A stretch of 64,000 nt of DNA from Vibrio mediterranei (GCF_900088415.1 NZ_FLLQ01000009.1:62001-126000), one strand, 5' to 3'; positions 45,448-55,468 are shown, counted from the stretch's first letter. Program-made: numbers and translations. Notes: generated by a model not told the origin, from the sequence alone.

Positions 45448-46575
45448 ATGAAGACTATATATTTTAATATCCGACCGGCATCAAGGGATAGGATGTGGGA
45501 TACGATTAAGGCTGCGAATAACCTGTTCGACACATCCACTCCCAATGGGGTGATCCAGTCTAAAAGTGTTAGAAAGTTCAAGCCATCGTCATTTAGCATT
45601 AATGCGTTTGCCAAGAAGCAGCTCTCCAAACTGCTTGTTAATAATCAGAACTACGATCAAAACTCAGCAAATGGTGCTGAGTTTTACTACTTTTGGGGCG
45701 CATTCCCAAAGCAGAAAACCACAACACCGTATGTAGTAGAGTTAGACAACCCTTATAGCCTTTGTTATTACGAAAAGAGCAATTTTGAAAGGAATAAATC
45801 CAAAATAGCGAGCAAGATTCAATCTTGTAAGGCTGTCACATTTATGTCCGAGACGTGCCGTAATCATAGTTTCGAACTTTATGGGAAAGAGAACTTTCCA
45901 AATAGTCATGTTGTTTATCCTTTTGTCGAAGACAACCTGTCTAAACACCAGCCTCAATCAGAAGTGACCAACCTACTGTTCGTCGGAATAGATTTTAGGA
46001 GGAAAGGAGGGCCTGAACTCTTAGAGGCATTTTTCAATACCAAAGATACTCGATTGCGTCTGACGGTGGTCTCAGACATCTCTGAGACGATGAAAGCGCC
46101 TTATGCTTCGGACTCTCGCATCACCTTTTTGCCTCTAACTGACCGTGACACGCTCCTCAGTACAGTATTCCCCACAATGGATGTGATGGTTCTGCCTTCT
46201 TTTCATGAATCCTTTGGTATGGTACTGCTCGAGGCTATGTCTTTCGGAATGGCATTGATTGCTGTAGACGCCTATGCAACCAAAGAGATAGTGGTCGACA
46301 ACTATAATGGCTTTTTGCTCTCACACCCTATCATTCGCCCAGAGCTTCACGCAGGCGAAGAAGTAGTTAATTGTGTTGAACTAACAATCAATGAATTCTC
46401 TGAAAGATACTTGGAGAATAATGAGTTTTACTATGGATTGTATAGTGATCTTCGAAGCTGCTTTGAAAAAATCGCGGATGAAAAAGAAAGCTTTAAATCA
46501 AATAGTGCAAAGCTCTTCAATGACAAGTTTTCTCCGAGCTGTTGGGAAAATAGATTTAAAGTAGTCTTTGAATGA
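45448..46575 (+). CDS. GT4 glycosyltransferase
   Basis: GT-B fold protein of 375 residues. The C-terminal domain has NLLFVGIDFRRKGGPELLEAF near residue 175 (family GxDxxRKG) and PSFHESFGMVLLEAMSFG near 250 with the E-x7-E motif. The N-terminal acceptor half is divergent. It starts 1 bp after the CapK-like gene and overlaps the flippase gene by four bases (ATGA). Donor sugar unknown. Confidence 0.8.
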   Translation: MKTIYFNIRPASRDRMWDTIKAANNLFDTSTPNGVIQSKSVRKFKPSSFSINAFAKKQLSKLLVNNQNYDQNSANGAEFYYFWGAFPKQKTTTPYVVELDNPYSLCYYEKSNFERNKSKIASKIQSCKAVTFMSETCRNHSFELYGKENFPNSHVVYPFVEDNLSKHQPQSEVTNLLFVGIDFRRKGGPELLEAFFNTKDTRLRLTVVSDISETMKAPYASDSRITFLPLTDRDTLLSTVFPTMDVMVLPSFHESFGMVLLEAMSFGMALIAVDAYATKEIVVDNYNGFLLSHPIIRPELHAGEEVVNCVELTINEFSERYLENNEFYYGLYSDLRSCFEKIADEKESFKSNSAKLFNDKFSPSCWENRFKVVFE

Positions 46576-47804
46576 TCAAAAAGTCAGAACATTTTAAATA
46601 CCTATTGTTCAGTTACTTTGTTACTTTTAGTAATATAGTAACAGGTCTAGTTTTAATTCCTTTGATAATGCGACATGAAGGTGTAGAAGCACTAGGTATT
46701 TTTGGTCTTTTATTTAGCACGAAGGCTGTCGTCGACATAGGGCTAGGTTGGCTGAGCTCAAGCATGACCCGCAGCTTGCTTAAAACTAAGTTTAACTTCA
46801 ATAACATATCAACAATATCATTTATCGTAAATGGTATATATGGCTGCCTTGCATCATTGCTGGTAATGGCATATGGATGGCATTTTAAGAATGAATATTT
46901 CGATACGTATATAGCATTTTCCATATACATATTAGTTAGCTTCATTACGATTCCATGTTATGAGATTTTAAATGCAAAGCTGATGCAGTATAAAGTCGCA
47001 TTTTTTAGATTTTTGCAACAATTTCTCTTTATGTTGTTGAGCATCGGCGTCTATTTCTACACTCATGAGCTTAAATGGGTGTTCATATCGCTTTTGCTAT
47101 CTTCATTTATAACATTTCTGTTTGCTTCAATGAAGCTTTATAGTGATAGATTGTATGAGGTATCTTTTACTAAGCACTATAGAAAAATCTTATCACGTGT
47201 TTTCTTGAAACAAGGTCGAAAATACCTTGTGAATGGTGTGTCAACAATATTATTACTTCAGATAGATGTTCTAGTTCTGGAGTATTACTTTGGTTCGGAA
47301 GTGGTGGGCGCATACCTAGTATTATGGCGCATCCCAAATACAATTATTATGCTTGGTTGGAGAATCAGTGAACCTTTACAGCATAGCTTTGGTAAGGCTT
47401 ATTCAAGCAACGAAAAATTATCTGAATTAAGTTTTAATAAGTATGAGCGTATAGTGTTGCTTTGTGCTTTGCTAGGTGGTGCTGGGTATGCACTTACGGG
47501 AGGCTTAGTATTAGACTTGTGGTTAGGTGAAGGACAGTATGAAGTGTATGATAACATGTTCTTAGTTTCCTCTCTGGTTATCGCTATGTCTATCATTCAA
47601 CGATTTTATAGTAATGCTTGTTACTATACCCAAGGATTGTCAAGAATTACCCTTCTTCAATTTATAGAGTTGTTTTTTAAGGTAGCTTTTATTAGTTTAC
47701 TCTTTTCTCAATTTTCCGTAATGAGCTCTATCTATGGTTGGGGATTGGCGATGCTGTTTACTCTTCCATTTTATAGAATAAACGCAAGAAAAGTAATTGG
47801 TTAA
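46572..47804 (+). CDS. wzx: Wzx-like flippase (locus 2)
   Basis: Polytopic membrane protein of 410 residues with about twelve helices, related to polysaccharide-transporter flippases; it starts KYLLFSYFVTFSNIVTGLVL and has MRHEGVEALGIFGLLFS, the usual early loop. It is only distantly like the locus 1 flippase and should carry a different unit. The gene is AT-rich. Start overlaps the previous stop; four bp precede the next gene. Confidence 0.8.
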   Translation: MIKKSEHFKYLLFSYFVTFSNIVTGLVLIPLIMRHEGVEALGIFGLLFSTKAVVDIGLGWLSSSMTRSLLKTKFNFNNISTISFIVNGIYGCLASLLVMAYGWHFKNEYFDTYIAFSIYILVSFITIPCYEILNAKLMQYKVAFFRFLQQFLFMLLSIGVYFYTHELKWVFISLLLSSFITFLFASMKLYSDRLYEVSFTKHYRKILSRVFLKQGRKYLVNGVSTILLLQIDVLVLEYYFGSEVVGAYLVLWRIPNTIIMLGWRISEPLQHSFGKAYSSNEKLSELSFNKYERIVLLCALLGGAGYALTGGLVLDLWLGEGQYEVYDNMFLVSSLVIAMSIIQRFYSNACYYTQGLSRITLLQFIELFFKVAFISLLFSQFSVMSSIYGWGLAMLFTLPFYRINARKVIG

Positions 47805-47808
47805 ATAA

Positions 47809-48741
47809 ATGTATTATAATCTACAATATTTAAGAGGGATTGCTGCTGTAGCTGTCGTCTATTTTCATACCTTTCACACGACAGGCTACCAAGGGGTGTC
47901 GATATTTTTTGTTTTAAGTGGTTTTCTTATGTTTGATATACTCACTAAAACGAACAAGACCGCAACAGCCTTCTTCTTGGATAGATACTTCCGCGTTGCC
48001 CCCATGTACTACCTGACGACTTTAATCGTCCTTGCTTTGGGTTTTGCTTATGACCCTACTATAGTGCGTATTATTCAAAGTTTTACCTTTACCGCTTTAG
48101 GTGCAGTGCATGGTGTCGGTTGGACTCTTACTTATGAGTTTGTTTTCTACACCTTGGTCGCGGCTTCAATTCTTCTGCCTCTTAAAACGACGTATAAAAA
48201 AGTGGCTGTAGTTGTCATTTTGATACTCGGCGACTTTGTGCTTGCCAACATTCTTAGATCTAGAGGTTATGAATACGGCAATTACTTTTACTTTTTTATT
48301 GCTGGGGCCTTAGTTAATTCGATCTATACCAGTAAGAACCTAAGGCTGAACAGTGGTCTGAATCTGTCGATTTTTATACTTTCCATACTCTATCTATTCT
48401 CGAGTGACTTATTAGGTTGGGGAGTCCATCCGAGAAGTGTTGATTATGGCCTTATCAACTATTTAGTGCCCTCATTTCTAATAGTGTTCACTGCCATAAA
48501 TTTGGAACGTGGAACTGGTTTGAAAAAGTTAAAGTGGCTTGAACAACTAGGAAATGCATCTTACTCAATTTATCTTACACACATGATATTTATTAATATT
48601 ATCGTGATGAAAACTTCGCTCGAATTAAACCCATGGTTAATACTGCTCATTTCCGTTGTGGGTGGATTGTTATCCTATGAAATTATAGAGAAACCTATGT
48701 CTAATCTAATAAAGAGGAAAAGACTCTATCATGGATTTTGA
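47809..48741 (+). CDS. Membrane acyltransferase (acyltransferase-3 family)
   Basis: Integral membrane O-acyltransferase of 310 residues with about ten helices. The family start YLRGIAAVAVVYFHTFH carries the catalytic His, and GVSIFFVLSGFLMFDIL plus the closing YSIYLTHMIF region are diagnostic. It would move an acetyl or other acyl group onto a sugar on the lipid-linked unit or finished chain. It overlaps the methyltransferase gene by 11 bp. It should not be mistaken for a Wzy polymerase. Confidence 0.85.
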   Translation: MYYNLQYLRGIAAVAVVYFHTFHTTGYQGVSIFFVLSGFLMFDILTKTNKTATAFFLDRYFRVAPMYYLTTLIVLALGFAYDPTIVRIIQSFTFTALGAVHGVGWTLTYEFVFYTLVAASILLPLKTTYKKVAVVVILILGDFVLANILRSRGYEYGNYFYFFIAGALVNSIYTSKNLRLNSGLNLSIFILSILYLFSSDLLGWGVHPRSVDYGLINYLVPSFLIVFTAINLERGTGLKKLKWLEQLGNASYSIYLTHMIFINIIVMKTSLELNPWLILLISVVGGLLSYEIIEKPMSNLIKRKRLYHGF

Positions 48742-49348
48742 AAAATACATTAATAGTAAAGTTAGTTCAAAAAAAGTACTAGAAATCGGTGGCCTAGGTG
48801 ACTTTATAGAGTATTCAAAGCAAGATTATCAAGAATGGCGTCATAAACGACTTGTGGAACATGCTTCCAGTGTTTGTGGTGTTGATATTAACAAGGAAGG
48901 TATTGAATTTGTTAATAAGAGTGGCTTTAACTATAACTATCTAAATTTAGAGTCCACATCTGTAGATAATGAGTTGGGTAAATTTGATTCCATTCTGTTG
49001 TTGGATGTAATTGAACATCTAAATAATATAGGTACATCATTGGATAACATTAAACAGTTTATGACAGATGATGCCGAGTTGATAGTCTCAACACCTAATC
49101 CAATGGCAATGAATAATATCGTTCGTGTTCTGTTAGGTAAAAAACCAAACACACTTGCAGACCATACAGTATGGCTCGATGAAACAAACATGCGTCAGCT
49201 AGCTGAGCGCTATGATTACGATATTGTTGATGTTCTATACTTCACATTTAGACCTGATATGTCGATGAAGCAAAGAACGATGAACTTTTTTGGTTCCTTA
49301 AATAAGTATCTTCATCAAAACTTTGTCGTTGTACTAAAGAAGAAATAA
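48731..49348 (+). CDS. Class I SAM-dependent methyltransferase
   Basis: Cytoplasmic methyltransferase of 205 residues. The SAM-binding motif VLEIGGLGDF is near residue 16, an acidic residue ends strand 2 (VCGVDINKEG near 54), and LLLDVIEHLNN near 94 is the post-II motif. Related to enzymes that methylate sugars in polysaccharide loci. Translationally coupled to the acyltransferase gene. The target position is unknown. Confidence 0.75.
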   Translation: MDFEKYINSKVSSKKVLEIGGLGDFIEYSKQDYQEWRHKRLVEHASSVCGVDINKEGIEFVNKSGFNYNYLNLESTSVDNELGKFDSILLLDVIEHLNNIGTSLDNIKQFMTDDAELIVSTPNPMAMNNIVRVLLGKKPNTLADHTVWLDETNMRQLAERYDYDIVDVLYFTFRPDMSMKQRTMNFFGSLNKYLHQNFVVVLKKK

Positions 49349-49391
49349 ATTAACTATTTGCTCTCGTTCATAATTTACCAGGATATTTGAA

Positions 49392-51038
49392 ATGTGTGGA
49401 ATCGCTGGTGTATGGTCAGATAAAATTAATAACCATGCAAGCATACTCGATAAAATTCTTCAGGCTCAGAATCACAGAGGGCCTGATAATTGTTCATCTT
49501 ATTCGATTAATGACCTATATCTAGGTCATAACAGACTTGCTATTATTGATTTGACTGAAAGTGCAAATCAACCAATGGTTTCTCATTGCGGTAGGTATGT
49601 AATAGTTTTTAATGGTGAGATCTACAACTATACAGAGCTTAAGGCACAGCTAGATTATAGTTTCTCGACATCATCAGATACAGAAGTACTTTTAGCAAGT
49701 TTCATCCAATGGGGAGAGGAGCTACTCCCTAAGCTTAATGGTATGTTTGCGTTCGCCGTGTACGATATTCATGAAGACAGTTTGTTTATCGCTAGAGATC
49801 GAATCGGTAAGAAGCCGCTCGTTTACAGTGAGCATCAAACTGGTTTTTACTTTGCCTCTGAATTAGCAGCTCTCTATGGAACGGGTGTTTTTAGTAGCGA
49901 GATTGACGAGATTGGGGTTGGTTATAGTTTTCTAAGAAACTTTAGGCATGTGCCTGAGCCTCATACCAAATACAAACAGATCCGCCGCCTTGAACCCGCA
50001 CATGCGATGGTGGTGAAAAAAGGAATAGTTCAGAGGAAATGGTGTTATTGGTCACCAGACTTCTGTGTAGACTCATCAATTACTAAAAACGATGTTAGAG
50101 ACGTTATCGATAGTGCGGTGAGTATTAGGGAGCGAGCTGATGTAGAGATTGCAACGCTGCTAAGTGGCGGTGTTGATAGCTCCATTATCACTGGGCTGAT
50201 GGTTGAGCATGGATTGAAACCGAGAGCATTTTGCTTAAGGGCTGATGAGGAAGAAACCAAGCGCGCTGAGTTTGTCGCACAGCACTTTGGTGTGAGCCTA
50301 GAAGTGTTCAGTTATGATAAAGAACTTCAGGAGGAGCTTTATACTCAACTGAGCAAAATCTATGGCGAAGAAGTACGCTTACTGCCGTTAACCCATGCTG
50401 CCAGACTTTACAGAGAAATATCGAAGCAAAATATAAAAGTGGTTATGACGGGGCTTGGGGCTGATGAAATCTTCTATGGATATGATGGTGCCAATAGACA
50501 GATGCTGTTCTCCGATATCGTAAAGTTTTTAGAGGTATTGCCGAAGGGCCTGTTGAGTGGCTTTGAGAAGATTTTTTCGTCCTCCAAAGAGCTGAAATTA
50601 CTATTTGAGCTTGCGCAGCGAGAGAATGCTAGGAGAAAGGGCTACCTATACAAGAAGGAAGCTGACGGTAAAGGGTTAAACAATCATGATTACTCCCAGT
50701 TGCTTAATTATTGGGCTGACAAGGTTAATGCTACATCGTACATCGACAGTGCGAATTGGCTTGGTTTGATTACCGAAAACGCTCACTCTATTACGATCAG
50801 TTCAGATCTACCGGCAATGATGTACAGCATAGAAACTCGAGCTCCTTTCCTCGATTATCGCGTCATTGAGCTGGCTTTGCGCATAGATGCTCATCGTAAG
50901 ATTTCAAAAAAATCCGGGAGAGCCAATAACAAGCTCATACTAAAGCAGGCGTTCGAATATTTGATACCAGAACACATACTCTATGCCTCGAAGAAAGGCT
51001 TTGGATATGGGATAAAGAATGAGAAGTTCAATGGGTAA
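49392..51038 (+). CDS. Asparagine-synthetase-like glutamine amidotransferase
   Basis: AsnB-type enzyme of 548 residues. The N-terminal class II glutaminase starts with MCGIAGVW (Cys2 nucleophile) and has NHRGPD, NGEIYNY and SSDTEVLL; the synthetase domain has the pyrophosphate loop LLSGGVDSS near residue 256 and GLGADEIFYGYDG near 357. In polysaccharide clusters such enzymes (for example WbpS-like) convert a uronic acid carboxyl to an amide. UDP-galacturonate synthesis in the same operon fits, but a role in cellular asparagine synthesis is not excluded. It overlaps the next gene by 20 bp. Confidence 0.85.
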   Translation: MCGIAGVWSDKINNHASILDKILQAQNHRGPDNCSSYSINDLYLGHNRLAIIDLTESANQPMVSHCGRYVIVFNGEIYNYTELKAQLDYSFSTSSDTEVLLASFIQWGEELLPKLNGMFAFAVYDIHEDSLFIARDRIGKKPLVYSEHQTGFYFASELAALYGTGVFSSEIDEIGVGYSFLRNFRHVPEPHTKYKQIRRLEPAHAMVVKKGIVQRKWCYWSPDFCVDSSITKNDVRDVIDSAVSIRERADVEIATLLSGGVDSSIITGLMVEHGLKPRAFCLRADEEETKRAEFVAQHFGVSLEVFSYDKELQEELYTQLSKIYGEEVRLLPLTHAARLYREISKQNIKVVMTGLGADEIFYGYDGANRQMLFSDIVKFLEVLPKGLLSGFEKIFSSSKELKLLFELAQRENARRKGYLYKKEADGKGLNNHDYSQLLNYWADKVNATSYIDSANWLGLITENAHSITISSDLPAMMYSIETRAPFLDYRVIELALRIDAHRKISKKSGRANNKLILKQAFEYLIPEHILYASKKGFGYGIKNEKFNG

Positions 51039-52227
51039 CAAGGCATCTCAGTTAACGGGCCAGGTGTTATACATACATCCTGCAATCAGAACCTATAGAC
51101 GAGAGCTGTTTGAGCGGCTTTCAAAAAGTGGTGTCGATTTTTTCTGGTCCGCATCTCCTAGACGTGGTGAGAAGGGTAAATCTCACTCATATACCGAAAT
51201 CAATACGATTCTTAGCGAAACGGATATAGCCTATTATCAAGCTAAAGATACCCATAGAGTTTCAATCGATGGGTTGTCCTTTGATCTGTTAAAGATACCG
51301 TTCTGGTCCCATAAGATTGTTGTCTTCTCCAATATAGTCAGTGTGCCTTTTCTTTTGTTAGCACCCTTTGTAAAGTTGTTCGGTAAACAGGTTGTTGTTT
51401 TCGACGAACTATGGCGCTACCCAAAAGAGATACGCAAGTACCGCTTGTTATACCAGTACGTGAACTTCTTGACGAGATATTGTGTTGATAGGGTTGTCGC
51501 CGCGGGAACGAAGGCTCGTGACTTCTACATCGATGAGTTTGATTTTCCCAAAGACTCTATTGCTGTTGCCTACAATACGACTGTTGATTCAAAACAAGCA
51601 CTGAGTTCTGAAGATAAAAATTCAGAGGTGAAGCGAACGCTGGACTCCCTTAGTTCAAACAGCAAGATTCTCTATCTAGGTCGAGTAATCAAATACAAAG
51701 GACTGGATGTTCTAATCAAAGCGATGAAAGACGTTGATGTGAGCCACGATCTGGTTGTTGTTGGCGATGGTGATGATGAGTACAAGAAGGAATGTTTGGC
51801 ACTTATACAAGAGTTAGATCTTGAATCGAGAGTACATTTTCTTGGCCCGTGTGAGTCGTCCGATGCGCCATATTATTATCAACATTGTGATTTTTTCGTA
51901 TTGCCAACTCGATTTCGACTGGATGCCAATGTGCAGATGGAAAGCTGGGGATTTACGGTTAATGAGGCGATGGCGTTGGAAAAACCGGTCATCGCCACTG
52001 AGGCAGTAGGTAGTGCCTACGATCTTGTGGTTGACGGTAAGACCGGATATGTCGCCAAGGCTGGAGACAGTGAAAGTTTAGCGAGATCAGTGAATCTATT
52101 GATTGAGAATAACTCTGACAATGTCTTTGGTATCAATGCTAGAAAGCTACTTTTAGAAAAATGTAACTATAGCTCAAATCATCAAGCGTACATGCGAGTC
52201 TTTGAGGAACTAATTGATGCGAAATAA
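51019..52227 (+). CDS. GT4 glycosyltransferase
   Basis: GT-B fold protein of about 402 residues. The N-terminal half has IHPAIRTYRRELFERL; the donor domain has ILYLGRVIKYKGLDVLIKAM near residue 215 and a modified C-terminal motif VQMESWGFTVNEAMALEKPV near 310, with Glu at both ends of the usual site. Start 51019 overlaps asnB-like by 20 bp; a second Met at 51031 is also possible. Sugar unknown. Confidence 0.8.
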   Translation: MRSSMGNKASQLTGQVLYIHPAIRTYRRELFERLSKSGVDFFWSASPRRGEKGKSHSYTEINTILSETDIAYYQAKDTHRVSIDGLSFDLLKIPFWSHKIVVFSNIVSVPFLLLAPFVKLFGKQVVVFDELWRYPKEIRKYRLLYQYVNFLTRYCVDRVVAAGTKARDFYIDEFDFPKDSIAVAYNTTVDSKQALSSEDKNSEVKRTLDSLSSNSKILYLGRVIKYKGLDVLIKAMKDVDVSHDLVVVGDGDDEYKKECLALIQELDLESRVHFLGPCESSDAPYYYQHCDFFVLPTRFRLDANVQMESWGFTVNEAMALEKPVIATEAVGSAYDLVVDGKTGYVAKAGDSESLARSVNLLIENNSDNVFGINARKLLLEKCNYSSNHQAYMRVFEELIDAK

Positions 52228-53365
52228 TGTAGCCTTTCTGATAAATTCATTGGCAGGCGGTGGGGCTGAACGAGTTGTTAGTACTTTGATGAATCACTTT
52301 GTCGATGACTATGACTGTACGCTTATCGTATTCGAGGAAGATATTGACTATGACTTAGATCCAAGGATAAAAGTCGTTTCTCTCAATGTTGCTAACTCGA
52401 GTGGATTGGTGAATTTTCTTTCGTTGCCTTTTCTTGCATTTAAGCTGTCCCGCGTAATTAAAAGCTTGGAAATAACGACACTGGTTAGTTTTCTCCATCG
52501 TGCAAATTACGTTAACTGTTTATCTAGGCTCTTCTCAAAACACCGAATAGTCATCAGTGAACGTATTGCCTCTAGCTCGCTATACAGTGACAACTCTATT
52601 GCTTCGCGGGTTAGTAATTTTTTAGTGAAATCCCTTTATCCCAAAGCGGATTTGATAGTTTCAGTCTCACATGCAATAAAGGCTGATTTAGAACGTAACT
52701 ATCAGGTCAATGCCAAACAAGTTGTTATTTATAATCCATATGATATTGAAGCTATTCGCAGTAAGTCCGAGCTAGCTGTGCCAATAGAGATGGATAACAC
52801 GATTGTTACGGTAGGAAGTTTGTCTCCCCGAAAAGGCCACCTAGGGCTCATAAAAGCTTTCAGTAAGCTTGCAGACAAAAGTGCTGAGCTTGTCATTTTG
52901 GGTGTTGGAGAACAATTGGAGTCACTAAAAAGCTTGGCCAATGAGTTGGGTGTATCATCAAGAGTTCGATTTGTTGGTTTTGACTCGAATCCCTACAAGT
53001 ATTTGAGTAAGGCCAAGCTTTTTGTACTGAACTCTGAAAGTGAAGGCTTTCCAAATGTACTCGCAGAAGCTTTGGTGTGTAACTGCGCTGTCGTTAGTAC
53101 TGATTGCCTTAGTGGACCAAGAGAAATACTGGCTCCATCAACCGATTTTACGTCGCATCTTAAAGGCAGTATCGAACATGCAAAGTATGGGATCTTAGTT
53201 CCCGTGGGAGACCCTGACTCTTTGCTTCAAGCTATTGAGTCGGTTTACCAGGACCCTCATAAGTTACAATCGATGCGCGGTTTAGCTAACGAAGCAATAC
53301 AAACATTTACGCTAGAGCATATTTCGTCCCAATATCTCGATGTTATTTTTGAAGGCAAAAATTAG
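52217..53365 (+). CDS. GT4 glycosyltransferase
   Basis: GT-B fold protein of 382 residues with the family start FLINSLAGGGAERVVSTLM, donor-domain VGSLSPRKGHLGLIKAF near residue 196, and SESEGFPNVLAEALVCN near 275 with E-x7-E. The GGGAERV start is common in transferases that build HexNAc-containing O units (PglJ/WbcN-like). ATG 52217 overlaps the previous gene by 11 bp; the in-frame TTG just before it is ignored. The next ATG follows the stop directly. Confidence 0.82.
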   Translation: MRNNVAFLINSLAGGGAERVVSTLMNHFVDDYDCTLIVFEEDIDYDLDPRIKVVSLNVANSSGLVNFLSLPFLAFKLSRVIKSLEITTLVSFLHRANYVNCLSRLFSKHRIVISERIASSSLYSDNSIASRVSNFLVKSLYPKADLIVSVSHAIKADLERNYQVNAKQVVIYNPYDIEAIRSKSELAVPIEMDNTIVTVGSLSPRKGHLGLIKAFSKLADKSAELVILGVGEQLESLKSLANELGVSSRVRFVGFDSNPYKYLSKAKLFVLNSESEGFPNVLAEALVCNCAVVSTDCLSGPREILAPSTDFTSHLKGSIEHAKYGILVPVGDPDSLLQAIESVYQDPHKLQSMRGLANEAIQTFTLEHISSQYLDVIFEGKN

Positions 53366-54505
53366 ATGGTTGAAGGCAAGAGTTTGGTATACGTATACGT
53401 TGTAAATGTATCTTGGTTTTTTCACTCTCATTTTTTGAAGCTTGCACTCCATAACCGAAACAAAGGACATGTCGTTCACATTATCACTGGGGATGAGGAA
53501 AAGCGTGCAGAGTATGAGTCCGCGGGTTTCCATTATCATAATTATGGTGTAACCCGTGATGGGACCAATCCCTTAAATGAATTGAAGGTGGTGATTGGGC
53601 TGTTTCGATTGATAAAACAGATCAAGCCTGATCTCATTCATGCCTTCACTATAAAACCTGTTCTGTATAGTGGTCTGATTACCAAGCTTTTTCGTGACTT
53701 GCGTCCAAGGCGATCTCTTTTCTCTATTACCGGGTTGGGCTCGCTGTCCCTATCTGAGAGCTCCAAAGGTCGTTTTCTCTGGAGGATGGTAGAGTCTGTC
53801 TATAAGTTTGCCTTAAGTCAGCCCCAAGCGACTGTGATTTTTGAGAACGATGACGACAGAGCTCTGTTTGTCGCTGATGGTATTGTGCCTGAACGTAGAA
53901 CGGCTTTGGTTAATGGTGCTGGTATTGACACGCAGTTCTTTGTACCGCTTCAAACTGATAATCAACCACCAGTCGTTGTGTTTTTAGCTCGTATGCTCAA
54001 AGACAAAGGGGCGTATGAGTTTATCGAGGCTGCGCGTCTATTGAAAGCGCGTGGCTCTAGGGTCACGATGAGAATGATTGGTGGGGTGGACGATGCCAAT
54101 ATTTCGTCTCTCAATGAGTCAGAACTTCAAGCCCCCCATGATGAAGGTGTCATTGAGTACCTTGGTCACCGTAGTGATGTCAAAGATGTATACCAACAGG
54201 CCGACATTGCGTGTTTGCCATCCTATCGCGAGGGGCTACCGAAATCGCTGATAGAGGCGTCGTCGTGTGGATTAGCGATCGTAACAAGTGATACTCCAGG
54301 ATGTCGACAGCTGGTTGATACCAAAGAACCGAATGGTTTTCTGGTGCCAGTAAAAAATGCTGAGGCTCTTGCCGATACCATTGAGCGACTTATTGATGAC
54401 TCTGCACTACGAGAGGCTTTTGGGAAACGTAGCCGTGTACTTGCCTTAGAAAAATACGATTACGCTAGCGTCCTTGCATCTTTTGATGCGCTTTACGACC
54501 AATAG
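53366..54505 (+). CDS. GT4 glycosyltransferase (PglA-like)
   Basis: GT-B fold protein of 379 residues. The N-terminal half has VNVSWFFHSHFLKLAL and DLIHAFTIKPVLYSGLI, typical of the transferases that add the second sugar to a 6-deoxy-HexNAc lipid (PglA/WbpY-like branch). The donor domain has VVFLARMLKDKGAYEFIEAA near 205 and PSYREGLPKSLIEASSCG near 287. It is the gene next to the putative primer-sugar triad at 54518-57958, which fits an early step in unit assembly. Starts on the base after the preceding stop, with GAAGG 10 nt before. Confidence 0.82.
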   Translation: MVEGKSLVYVYVVNVSWFFHSHFLKLALHNRNKGHVVHIITGDEEKRAEYESAGFHYHNYGVTRDGTNPLNELKVVIGLFRLIKQIKPDLIHAFTIKPVLYSGLITKLFRDLRPRRSLFSITGLGSLSLSESSKGRFLWRMVESVYKFALSQPQATVIFENDDDRALFVADGIVPERRTALVNGAGIDTQFFVPLQTDNQPPVVVFLARMLKDKGAYEFIEAARLLKARGSRVTMRMIGGVDDANISSLNESELQAPHDEGVIEYLGHRSDVKDVYQQADIACLPSYREGLPKSLIEASSCGLAIVTSDTPGCRQLVDTKEPNGFLVPVKNAEALADTIERLIDDSALREAFGKRSRVLALEKYDYASVLASFDALYDQ

Positions 54506-54517
54506 TTAGGAATATAT

Positions 54518-55456
54518 ATGAAAATCCTTGTTACTGGCGGTACTGGTTTCGTTGGTCTTGCGCTAATAAACCAACTTTCCAATCGCCATGAAATCACCTG
54601 CTTCGGTCGTCGTAAACCAATAGGCTGGGAGGGTGGTTTTATTGAGGGTGAACTTGAGAGGCTCGAAACGACAGCGCTGGATTTGTCAGGTTTTGATGTA
54701 GTGATACACAGCGCTGCTCGAGCTCATGTGATGCGCGATGAATCAACGAACCCTCTAGAAGAGTATCGGAAAGTAAATACGCAGGGCACATTATCACTTG
54801 CTAAGCAGGCTGCAGCTCAAGGAGTAGCTCGGTTTGTCTTTATTAGCTCTGTAAAGGTAAATGGAGAAAGCACTCTCGATGTTGCGTTTTCTGCCGATGA
54901 TAGTACTAATCCGAGCGACGATTACGGGGTATCTAAAGCTGAAGCGGAGCAGCAATTAGCGTTATTGTCAGAATCGAGCTCAATGGATACTGTTATCATT
55001 CGTCCACCTTTGGTTTACGGTCCTGGTGTTAAAGCTAACTTTGCATCGTTGTTTAAGCTTGCTGGTAAGGGAATTCCGCTTCCGCTGGGTTGTATTAACA
55101 CAAATGCGCGAAGCTTAGTTTCTATCTACAACCTCGTGGACTTCATTGAAACGTGTTCTTGTGATCCTAATGCCGCGAATCAAACGTTTCTTGTCTCTGA
55201 TGGAGAAGATGTATCTACTCGTGATTTAGTTGAGAAACTTGCGTCTGTACAAGGTAGATCACCTTGGATGATACCCATACCTTTAAGTCTGTTTAAACTT
55301 TTAGGTAAGGTAACGGGCAAATCTGCAGCGATAGATAGGCTAGCAGGATCGCTACAGGTTGATATTCAAAAAAACCAGCGCGTGTTAAACTGGACGCCAC
55401 CCTACACTATGCAACAAAGCTTAGAGCGCATGATGGATGAGCTTAAGTCTAGTTAG
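54518..55456 (+). CDS. NAD-dependent SDR epimerase/reductase (WbpV-like)
   Basis: Extended SDR of 312 residues: VTGGTGFVGLALINQL, the HSAARAHVM segment near residue 65, FISSVKVNGE near 108 and DDYGVSKAEAEQ (YxxxK). HSAARVHVM-type sequences mark the subgroup often called UDP-glucose 4-epimerase-like or WbpV/WreQ. In Pseudomonas and Rhizobium that subgroup reduces the WbpM-type product to UDP-QuiNAc. Its neighbours here are an initiating transferase and a WbpM homolog, so the reductase role is more likely than a simple epimerase role. That is inference. Confidence 0.72.
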   Translation: MKILVTGGTGFVGLALINQLSNRHEITCFGRRKPIGWEGGFIEGELERLETTALDLSGFDVVIHSAARAHVMRDESTNPLEEYRKVNTQGTLSLAKQAAAQGVARFVFISSVKVNGESTLDVAFSADDSTNPSDDYGVSKAEAEQQLALLSESSSMDTVIIRPPLVYGPGVKANFASLFKLAGKGIPLPLGCINTNARSLVSIYNLVDFIETCSCDPNAANQTFLVSDGEDVSTRDLVEKLASVQGRSPWMIPIPLSLFKLLGKVTGKSAAIDRLAGSLQVDIQKNQRVLNWTPPYTMQQSLERMMDELKSS

Positions 55457-55468
55457 AACGAGATTGTT

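Noticed and set aside
47809..48741. Membrane protein considered as the missing Wzy of locus 2
   Set aside because: The N-terminal LRGIAAVAVVYFH and FFVLSGF motifs identify the acyltransferase-3 family.
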